13,250 bases of DNA, from NCBI GenBank assembly GCA_936920625.1, contig CAKZHC010000019.1:1-13250 (forward strand), read 5' to 3'. This stretch comes from an uncultured Enterobacteriaceae bacterium. Lineage in GTDB: Bacteria > Pseudomonadota > Gammaproteobacteria > Enterobacterales > Enterobacteriaceae. The translations under genes were made by a program, and so were the position numbers. The notes under the pieces were generated by a model, which was not told the origin of the DNA, did no database searches, and saw only the letters and a program-made list of their open reading frames with translations. Positions 1 to 5,252 of the stretch are shown here, piece after piece. How positions within the stretch are numbered: position 1 is the stretch's first letter; every line of letters starts with the position of its first letter.

Positions 1-63
1 TTATGATACGTTTCTGTTTTACATAAAAACCTGCTGGTTCAGCAAATAAATTAGGGATGAATG

Positions 64-1143
64 ATGGAAAAAGACAGACTAAATAATCTTCATATCGCTG
101 ATGAGCAGATTTTGATTACGCCAAAAGAGCTGAAAGACAAATTTCCACTTCATAATGAGCTGGAGATTCAGATTGCTGCATCCCGCCGCATCATTGCTGA
201 TATTATCGCCGGACGTGATCAGCGCTTACTGGTGGTATGTGGCCCCTGCTCCATCCATAATTCAGACTCAGCTCTTGAGTATGCACAGCGGTTAAAAAAG
301 CTTTCTGGCGATCTTAAGGACAGACTCTACATTGTGATGCGTGTCTATTTTGAAAAACCGCGTACAACTGTTGGCTGGAAGGGAATGATTAATGATCCCT
401 ATATGAATAATTCCTTTGATGTTCAGGCTGGCTTATGTATCGCGCGGCAGCTGCTGATAAATCTTGCAGAAATAGAGTTGCCATTGGCAACCGAAGCACT
501 TGACCCGAATGGCCCGCAATATCTGGGTGATCTGTTCAGCTGGTCTGCTATCGGTGCCCGCACCACTGAGTCGCAGACGCACCGTGAAATGGCTTCAGGC
601 CTTTCAATGCCAGTAGGTTTCAAAAATAGCACAGACGGCAGCCTGAATACCGCGATTAACGCCATGCGTGCCGCCGCCATGCCACACTGTTTTGTGGGGA
701 TTAACCAGTTGGGCCAGGTGTGTTTGCTAAAAACTCAGGGAAATCCTGACGGACATGTCATCTTACGTGGTGGTTATACCCCCAATTATTCAGCGAAAGA
801 CATCAAAGAATGTGAGGAAGCGATGCTGAAAGCCGGGCTCCGTCCTGCCTTAATGGTAGATTGTAGTCATGGTAATTCTAATAAAGATTATCGTCGCCAG
901 CCTGTCGTTGCCCGTGATGTTATTCGCCAGATAAAGGCAGGAAATCGTTCAATAATTGGGATCATGCTGGAAAGCCATCTAAATGAGGGGAGCCAGTCAT
1001 CAGAGCAGCCGCCCTCTGAGATGAAGTACGGTGTCTCTGTGACGGACGCTTGTATTAGCTGGCAAACGACGGAATCTCTTTTAAAGGATATCTGGCATGA
1101 ATTGCAAGATAAGCCTTCCTCCTCTTTATCACAGGAGCTATAG
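64..1143 (+). CDS. aroF: 3-deoxy-7-phosphoheptulonate synthase, Tyr-sensitive type (AroF)
   Basis: Condenses phosphoenolpyruvate with erythrose 4-phosphate, the first committed step of the cytosolic shikimate pathway. The protein matches E. coli AroF along its whole length: CGPCSIH, PRTTVGWKG, the GARTTESQTHRE stretch, ILRGG, VDCSHGNSNKD and EMKYGVSVTDAC. The N-terminus MEKDRLNNLHI resembles AroF (MQKDALNNVHI) and keeps Asn8, linked to tyrosine inhibition in E. coli, so this is the Tyr isozyme and not AroG or AroH. I start at 64, not at the ATG at 61, because the AGGG at 53-56 is then 7 bases away and the N-terminus lines up with E. coli. A small hairpin (TGCTG/CAGCA, 32-44) lies just upstream. 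tyrA follows after 6 bases, so the two are probably one tyrosine-regulated operon, but the promoter lies outside the window. Oddity: the usual GFKNGTDG loop reads GFKNSTDG. Confidence 0.97.
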   Translation: MEKDRLNNLHIADEQILITPKELKDKFPLHNELEIQIAASRRIIADIIAGRDQRLLVVCGPCSIHNSDSALEYAQRLKKLSGDLKDRLYIVMRVYFEKPRTTVGWKGMINDPYMNNSFDVQAGLCIARQLLINLAEIELPLATEALDPNGPQYLGDLFSWSAIGARTTESQTHREMASGLSMPVGFKNSTDGSLNTAINAMRAAAMPHCFVGINQLGQVCLLKTQGNPDGHVILRGGYTPNYSAKDIKECEEAMLKAGLRPALMVDCSHGNSNKDYRRQPVVARDVIRQIKAGNRSIIGIMLESHLNEGSQSSEQPPSEMKYGVSVTDACISWQTTESLLKDIWHELQDKPSSSLSQEL

Positions 1144-1149
1144 AAAATA

Positions 1150-2268
1150 ATGGTGACCGAACTAGCCAGATTACAACAACAAATTGATGATGCAGATGTG
1201 GCACTGCTGGATCTTCTGGCTAAACGCCTGACACTGGAAACAGAAGTTGGTAACGTCAAAAAACAGTTCGGTTTACCTGCACATGCCGCTGAACGTGAGG
1301 CTTCGATGCGGGTTTCACTCCGGCAACGAGCAGAATTGCCAGAGATCCCGCCAGATCTTATCGAGGACATATTACGCCGTATAATACGGCACGCTTACTC
1401 TGGCGAGAATGATAAACGATTTAAAACCGTTAACCCCCAGCTACGTACAATAGTCATTATTGGTGGCAGGGGAAGGATGGGGCGCCTGTTTGAAAAAATG
1501 CTGACTTTATCGGGCTACCAGGTTGAAATCCTTGATAAAGAGGACTGGAAAAACGCCGGAAGTATACTTGGCCGGGCAGCAATGGTTATTATCAGCGTGC
1601 CAATTCATCTTACTGTTAAAATAATAGAGCAGCTCCCGTCGCTACCGCAGGATTGTATCCTAGCTGATATTGCTTCAGTGAAAAATCCTGTAGTGCAGGC
1701 AATGTTGTCGGCACACCCCGGCTCGGTACTTGGGCTGCACCCAATGTTTGGTCCCGATACAGAAAGTTTTGCAAAGCAGATAGTCGTCTGCTGCGATGGC
1801 CGGCTGCCACAAGCCTATCAATGGTTCCTTGAGCAGATTCGGGAGTGGGGTGCGTGTCTGCATTGTGTCAGCGCGAGTGTTCACGATGAGCTCATGACAT
1901 TTATTCAGGCCTTGCGCCACTTTGCTACTTTTACTTACGGCCTGCATTTGGCAGAAGAGAATGTTGACCTTGAACAGTTGCTGGTCCTTTCTTCACCGAT
2001 TTATCGTCTTGAGCTGGCGATGGTGGGGCGTCTTTTTGCACAGGATCCCCAGCTTTACGCCGATATTATTATGTCTTCAGAAAATAATCTTGCGCTGATT
2101 AAACGCTACTATCAACGGTTTGGTACAGCGATTGCCCTGTTAGAAAAAGGGGATAAACAGACCTTTATTAGCAGCTTTAATAAGATAGAGCACTGGTTTG
2201 GTAATTATGCAAAACGTTTTTTTACAGAGAGCGGGATGCTACTTCGCGCGGTCAACGAAAGTCGATAA
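1150..2268 (+). CDS. tyrA: Bifunctional chorismate mutase / prephenate dehydrogenase (T-protein)
   Basis: Converts chorismate to prephenate and then to 4-hydroxyphenylpyruvate with NAD+, the tyrosine branch; cytosolic. The 372 residues match E. coli TyrA in length and order. An AroQ-type mutase domain occupies about 1-90, with Lys37 and Arg49 kept. A Rossmann dehydrogenase domain follows, with GGRGRMGRLFEKM as the GxGxxG loop (about 104-116), the catalytic-His motif LGLHPMFGP, FIQALRHF, and the SSPIYRLELAMVGR block with its conserved Arg. ATG 1150 gives MVTEL, aligned with E. coli MVAEL; an AGGAG (1133-1137) inside the aroF end is a slightly distant ribosome site. It is translated directly after aroF and converges on pheA with only 32 bases between stops and no clear terminator there. 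Oddity: the residue aligned with E. coli Arg9, a mutase active-site arginine, is Gln, with an Arg at position 7. Confidence 0.96.
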   Translation: MVTELARLQQQIDDADVALLDLLAKRLTLETEVGNVKKQFGLPAHAAEREASMRVSLRQRAELPEIPPDLIEDILRRIIRHAYSGENDKRFKTVNPQLRTIVIIGGRGRMGRLFEKMLTLSGYQVEILDKEDWKNAGSILGRAAMVIISVPIHLTVKIIEQLPSLPQDCILADIASVKNPVVQAMLSAHPGSVLGLHPMFGPDTESFAKQIVVCCDGRLPQAYQWFLEQIREWGACLHCVSASVHDELMTFIQALRHFATFTYGLHLAEENVDLEQLLVLSSPIYRLELAMVGRLFAQDPQLYADIIMSSENNLALIKRYYQRFGTAIALLEKGDKQTFISSFNKIEHWFGNYAKRFFTESGMLLRAVNESR

Positions 2269-2300
2269 CACAGCGTCGCTACACTCTAAAAAAACAAGCA

Positions 2301-3461
2301 TTAATCACACTCAGTCAGCACGATATTATCGCTCGGATAACAGCCTAGTACTTTCAGAAAACGGCTTTTTACTGCCAGTTCACGTAGTGCATTTTGCATT
2401 GCTTCGGTGCGCAAATTACCCAGCACATCAATATAAAACATCTCTTCCCAAGGGTTACCATAGATGGGCCGGTTTTCCAGTTTGCACATAATAAGGTTAT
2501 GCTGACGTAATACCAGCAGAGCTTCTGCCAGAGCTCCGGCCTGCTGGCCAGTTGCCAGAATCAGTGTAGTTTTTGCTGCTATCTGGGGTGCTACTTCGAT
2601 TGCTTTTCGCGCCAGAATGATGAAACGGGTAATATTATGTTGCTGATTAGCTATTTTACTTTTAATTGTATGAAGCCCATAGAGCTCTCCGCCAGTCTCG
2701 CTACCCAATGCAGCAACATGGGGGCTATTAATATCCGCCACTTTTTTCATTGCAGCCGCCGAGCTCTCTGTATATTCGATGTTCCAGTGAGAAAATTGAT
2801 TAATAAACAGGCTGCATTGTTGAAAGGGCTGGGGGTGGCTATAAACAGTTTCAATTTGTGATAAGTCAGCAGTACCAGAAGCAAGCAGGCAGTGTTCAAT
2901 AGGGACAGTGATTTCCCCAACAGCAGACAGGCGGGTATGTTGTAGCAAATCATAAACCTCATTAATCGATCCTGATGTGGTATTTTCAATCGGCAAAATT
3001 GCATAGTCAGCTTGTTTTGTTTCAACCTGCTCAATGATTTTGTCAAAATTCATGCAGCTACTTTCAGTAATATCTTGTAAATGACTTTCAGCGTAGAGTC
3101 GGGCAGCAAGGTGAGACCAGGAACCCTTAGGGCCGAGGAACGCGATGCGGGTGCTCTTACTATCTTTTTTATTGAAATATTGTTGTAGCAATGCCTGCTG
3201 GATCAGAACAGAATCTTCAATAATGTACTTAAAAAGCCGGGTGATATAATATGCATCCAGATTCAGTGGTTTCCCTTTAGTTATTAGCTGTTCTAATAAT
3301 TTCTTTTCGCGTTCAGTGTCACGCACTGGAAAATTAGTTGCCGTTTTTGTATTCGCCACCTCAGCTGAGAGCGAGCGGCGTTCGGCCAGTAATGCCAGTA
3401 GTTTTTCATCCAGTGCATTGATTTTGTTACGCAAGGATAGCAGAGCGTTATCTTCGATCAT
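2301..3461 (-). CDS. pheA: Bifunctional chorismate mutase / prephenate dehydratase (P-protein)
   Basis: Makes prephenate from chorismate and then phenylpyruvate, the phenylalanine branch; cytosolic. At 386 residues it has the E. coli length. The mutase domain (about 1-100) keeps the known active-site set Arg11, Arg28, Lys39, Asp48, Arg51, Glu52 and Gln88. The dehydratase domain begins at RIAFLGPKGSWSHLA and includes LPIENTTSGSINEVYDLL and HVAALGSE. The C-terminal ACT domain has the TRF(I/V) motif upstream, then QQAGALAEALLVL and LENRPIYGNPWEEMFY. In E. coli the Phe-binding motifs are GALV and ESRP; here they read GALA and ENRP. The start is the ATG at 3461-3459, about 10 bases after a weak AGG. 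Upstream lies an attenuator-like terminator, so regulation by phenylalanyl-tRNA supply is expected by homology, although the leader peptide looks broken. Confidence 0.96.
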   Translation of the reverse strand: MIEDNALLSLRNKINALDEKLLALLAERRSLSAEVANTKTATNFPVRDTEREKKLLEQLITKGKPLNLDAYYITRLFKYIIEDSVLIQQALLQQYFNKKDSKSTRIAFLGPKGSWSHLAARLYAESHLQDITESSCMNFDKIIEQVETKQADYAILPIENTTSGSINEVYDLLQHTRLSAVGEITVPIEHCLLASGTADLSQIETVYSHPQPFQQCSLFINQFSHWNIEYTESSAAAMKKVADINSPHVAALGSETGGELYGLHTIKSKIANQQHNITRFIILARKAIEVAPQIAAKTTLILATGQQAGALAEALLVLRQHNLIMCKLENRPIYGNPWEEMFYIDVLGNLRTEAMQNALRELAVKSRFLKVLGCYPSDNIVLTECD

Positions 3462-3487
3462 GATGTGTTTACCTGTTACAGCAGTTC

Positions 3488-3513
3488 AAAAAAAACCTCC
3501 CAATCGGGAGGTT
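3488..3513 (-). terminator. Attenuator-type intrinsic terminator upstream of pheA
   Basis: Read on the - strand this is an 8-bp perfect stem, AACCTCCC and GGGAGGTT around a GATT loop, followed directly by eight T residues. It lies 27 bases before the pheA start, the place of the pheA attenuator in E. coli, whose stem is also CCTCCC-like. A further CCTCC (3566-3570 read on -) just after the Phe-codon run could pair with the 3' arm and act as a competing structure; that part is inference. Confidence 0.85.
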
Positions 3514-3570
3514 CTGATGGCCGACTTCGCGTTGGCTACTTATGACCGACCTGCTCAGTAAATAAGGAGG

Positions 3571-3597
3571 CTAGAAGCGTGCTTTGAAGAAGAACTA
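3571..3597 (-). pseudogene. pheL: Probable remnant of the phenylalanine leader peptide (pheL)
   Basis: On the - strand the codons TTC TTC TTC AAA GCA CGC TTC are followed by TAG, giving FFFKARF, four Phe codons out of seven. This is what the end of a Phe-rich attenuator leader looks like, and it sits between the likely promoter and the attenuator terminator. However, the codon just before the first TTC is TAG, and a further in-frame TAA lies three codons earlier, so no ATG, GTG or TTG can open this frame. The nearest in-frame ATG (3633-3631) is cut off by these stops after nine residues. Either the leader has decayed or the Phe run is chance. A sequencing error could also explain it. Confidence 0.4.
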
Positions 3598-3640
3598 GTG
3601 AAGTTAACTTATATCAAATATCACTGCCGACATGTAGCTT

Positions 3641-3670
3641 ACAGTAACGCTATTAAAAATCTGTTGTCAA
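3641..3670 (-). promoter_or_regulatory. Candidate pheA leader promoter
   Basis: On the - strand there is a perfect -35 hexamer TTGACA (3670-3665). It is followed at 17-18 bases by a poor -10 (TTACTG or TACTGT, 3647-3641). It is placed as the E. coli pheA promoter is, upstream of leader and attenuator. The -10 is weak, so the exact hexamer is uncertain. Confidence 0.45.
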
Positions 3671-3730
3671 TAATTAACGTTTCTGGTGACACTACTGGCA
3701 AGCATAGTCTTCTCCAGCAGGTGATAATGC

Positions 3731-4060
3731 TTACTGACTCAAGCTCGTGTTTTTGACAGCAGCACATGCGCGGCGCGATTCACCTTTATGCTGCACTTTG
3801 TTAAGTTGTTTTTCCAGTTTGTTAATTAGAGAGTTAATGGCTAAGTACATATCACTATGTCTGGCGCTGGCCACCAGTGGGCCATGCGGAGTGCTTATGC
3901 TGGCGTCTGCTACAAACTCAAGGGGCTCTTTCGACAACACGATGTGCGGGTTTATCAGATCCGTTTGCCATTTTTCCAGTTTAGCCAGCTGCTCCTCAAC
4001 ATGGCTGCGAATAGACGCGGTAATTTCCATTTGTTTACTGGTAATGCTCAGAATCATCAT
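3731..4060 (-). CDS. raiA: Ribosome-associated inhibitor / hibernation factor RaiA (YfiA)
   Basis: Binds the decoding region of the 30S subunit and stops translation in the cold or in stationary phase. The sequence is plainly the RaiA/HPF family: ITSKQMEITASIR, LEKWQTDLINPHIVLSKEP, FVADASISTPHGPLVASA, DMYLAINSLINKLEKQLNK, HKGESRR. An upstream ATG at 4084 exists, but I place the start at 4060 (MMILSITSKQ). There GAGAGG is about 5 bases away and the N-terminus fits E. coli MTMNITSKQ. The product is about 109 residues. Oddity: E. coli RaiA ends in an acidic tail (EEVEEE), while this one ends VKNTSLSQ with no acidic run. In E. coli raiA neighbours bamD on its upstream side; here it faces a non-coding stretch and the NRPS locus, transcribed away from it. 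Confidence 0.94.
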   Translation of the reverse strand: MMILSITSKQMEITASIRSHVEEQLAKLEKWQTDLINPHIVLSKEPLEFVADASISTPHGPLVASARHSDMYLAINSLINKLEKQLNKVQHKGESRRACAAVKNTSLSQ

Positions 4061-4113
4061 TTTTACCTCTCTGTCCTCTGTCATTCAGTCTGGAGCCATC
4101 AGAATAGCGCTTC

Positions 4114-4142
4114 AGTATATCAAATGTTTGATCTCCGTCACA
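4114..4142 (-). promoter_or_regulatory. Candidate raiA promoter with CRP-like site and palindrome
   Basis: Read on the - strand, TGTGA-N6-TCAAA (4142-4127) matches the CRP consensus TGTGA-N6-TCACA at nine of ten positions. A TATACT -10 hexamer follows at 4119-4114. The palindrome ATCAAA-TG-TTTGAT (4119-4132) overlaps both. If that -10 is used, the CRP-like site is centred only about 27 bases upstream of the start point. That position would suit repression, or use of another start, better than class II activation. Predicted by eye only. Confidence 0.4.
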
Positions 4143-4213
4143 TTACCACTCCGCTTTTGTAAGACGTATATGAAATATGTGAGAAAAGCTAAATAATTTA
4201 ACTTATATCGTAA

Positions 4214-4235
4214 TGTCATTGACATGTCATTAACA
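4214..4235. repeat. Tandem 11-bp repeat with dyad symmetry
   Basis: TGTCATTGACA is followed immediately by TGTCATTAACA, two head-to-tail copies differing at one base. The first copy is a perfect palindrome (TGTCA-T-TGACA) and the second is nearly so. Paired palindromic half-sites in a promoter-proximal AT-rich gap look like an operator. It lies about 150 bases upstream of raiA and 1 kb upstream of the NRPS, so its target is unknown. Confidence 0.45.
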
Positions 4236-4383
4236 TAATTTCTGCGAAAGTTACATTACCCATCGCCCGGATTGCTTTAATGCTGGATGTGAAGACCGCC
4301 CCAAATTTGGTAAGGGCAGTTTTATTTAATCAGCGAGCCAGCTTTCTTTAGTTACTGTTCTTTAATTTTATGAAAAATTAATC

Positions 4384-4409
4384 AATTAGTCTTGTCGTTA
4401 TGACTAATT
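4384..4409 (+). repeat. 8-bp inverted repeat, terminator-like
   Basis: AATTAGTC and GACTAATT form a perfect 8-bp stem around a 10-base loop, followed by TTT and then G on the + strand. The stem is AT-rich and the T run short, so a terminator is only possible. There is no gene just upstream on + for it to end. It may instead be a protein-binding dyad. Confidence 0.35.
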
Positions 4410-4439
4410 TTTGAATACCGAAAATTCACCTGACTGACG

Positions 4440-5009
4440 ATGATCCCACAGTTAAAAAACGAAGCCCTGGCTGGCAGGGGGATATGTAAGTTTTTGCTGA
4501 TTTTTTACTGCTGTGCGCTACTCATTCCCGTAGTGATGTGGCGGTAGTTAGCGAACGAAAACTGGAAAACCTTCAGTTTACTTAATGAAACGATAATTTC
4601 ATATCATTCTGATAAATTTTTCAGGACCGGTAAAACCAATAATTGTCAGCTTGAATATTAACGTCCTAATGGCGGTGATGTGCTTACTACAACTTATCTT
4701 ATTTTTTGTGTATTTGAGTAAATACACCAAAGAACATGAAATAGATTACTGGTCTTGTGCATTTATGAAATGATGAAGGACCTAGCTGGATCAGGATAAA
4801 TGCTGCTAAAACTAAAGACGACAAACTTAAATGAATAATTAAATATTCTACGGAATTTAAATCCATTTAAGGTGGCTTACGCCACTATTGAAGTGATTGA
4901 AGCGAAACGTGGGCTTAGCAAAGAGCAGGTCAGATATGCTTATTTACAGCTATCCATTGTAAGAGTGTGTCTGGTGAATAAGGTTTTTGGCCCGTTAGAC
5001 TTGGCCTGA
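4440..5009 (+). pseudogene. Possible decayed gene for a membrane protein, identity uncertain
   Basis: Three coding-like pieces lie in order on the + strand. The first, 4440-4547, begins MIPQLKNEALAGRGI and runs into a strongly hydrophobic stretch (KFLLIFYCCALLIPVVM). After one TAG the same frame stays open to about 4656 (LANENWKTFSLLNETII...). The second, 4669-4773 in another frame, is also hydrophobic (LLQLILFFVYL). The third, 4872-5009, reads IEVIEAKRGLSKEQVRYAYL and ends KVFGPLDLA. Two membrane segments flanking a short hydrophilic part, then a soluble start, would fit a membrane-anchored signalling protein. The last piece faintly recalls the start of an EAL domain (YQPIV...GxEALARW), but the YQP motif is absent and I would not rely on it. 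None has a good ribosome site. Chance open frames remain possible. Confidence 0.27.
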
Positions 5010-5178
5010 GTAAAGCAATCAATTTAGTTTACAGCAGTACTATTTTTATTCTGAATAAAATCTTCAATCATTCAGCTTGAGAGTGAATGTTCAGGATATG
5101 GATAAATAACAAGGACGGAGATACATTTTTATATTGATAGAAAATATTACATTTACAAATATTTTTCATGCTTTGTCT

Positions 5179-5229
5179 TATAATATACTGCTGTTTCTTC
5201 AATATATATCATATAAATAATAATTATTT
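5179..5229 (+). promoter_or_regulatory. Candidate NRPS promoter -10 and downstream palindrome
   Basis: A consensus -10, TATAAT (5179-5184), lies 68 bases before the NRPS start, with no good -35 at 16-18 bases; the nearest TTTACA (5152-5157) is too far at 21. A perfect 15-bp palindrome, AAATAAT-A-ATTATTT (5215-5229), sits between this -10 and the start codon. A promoter with a poor -35 inside very AT-rich DNA suggests need of an activator, or silencing by an H-NS-like protein. That is inference. Confidence 0.35.
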
Positions 5230-5252
5230 CTTACTTGTGAGCGGTATTAAAT

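Larger units (their letters stand above)
4061..5252. other. Long raiA-NRPS intergenic region, no intact gene
   Basis: About 1.2 kb without a convincing intact gene, where bamD would be expected from the E. coli order. It contains the raiA promoter region, the 11-bp tandem repeat (4214-4235), a CCAAATTTGG palindrome (4301-4310), an 8-bp inverted repeat (4384-4409), scattered + strand coding-like fragments (4440-5009), and the very AT-rich NRPS upstream region. G+C is only 25 of 120 bases in 5101-5220. No tRNA, integrase, transposase or clear insertion-sequence end was seen. Confidence 0.6.

Noticed and set aside
1..30. TyrR box upstream of aroF (TTTACA at 18-23)
   Set aside because: The left half does not give TGTAAA at the right distance and the invariant G-N14-C spacing fails. 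The real promoter region is probably outside the window.
2269..2300. Bidirectional terminator between the convergent tyrA and pheA
   Set aside because: Only AGCG-T-CGCT can fold, with an impossible one-base loop. No real stem was found.
64..3461. Idea that aroF-tyrA-pheA are part of the NRPS cluster and supply aromatic precursors
   Set aside because: This gene order is the ordinary enterobacterial chromosome arrangement, and the A-domain pockets look aliphatic.
3987..4196. + strand frames across raiA reaching to 4196
   Set aside because: They are antisense shadows of raiA and their tails beyond it carry no motif.
3604..4209. 12-bp direct repeat TTAACTTATATC on both sides of raiA (3604-3615 and 4198-4209) as an insertion duplication
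   Set aside because: A few exact 12-bp repeats are expected by chance in 13 kb, the two are 594 bases apart and AT-rich, and raiA is a native gene.
4290..4330. Intrinsic terminator GCCC...GGGC followed by AGTTTTATTT
   Set aside because: Only a 4-bp stem with a 12-base interior and an interrupted T run. Too weak to call.
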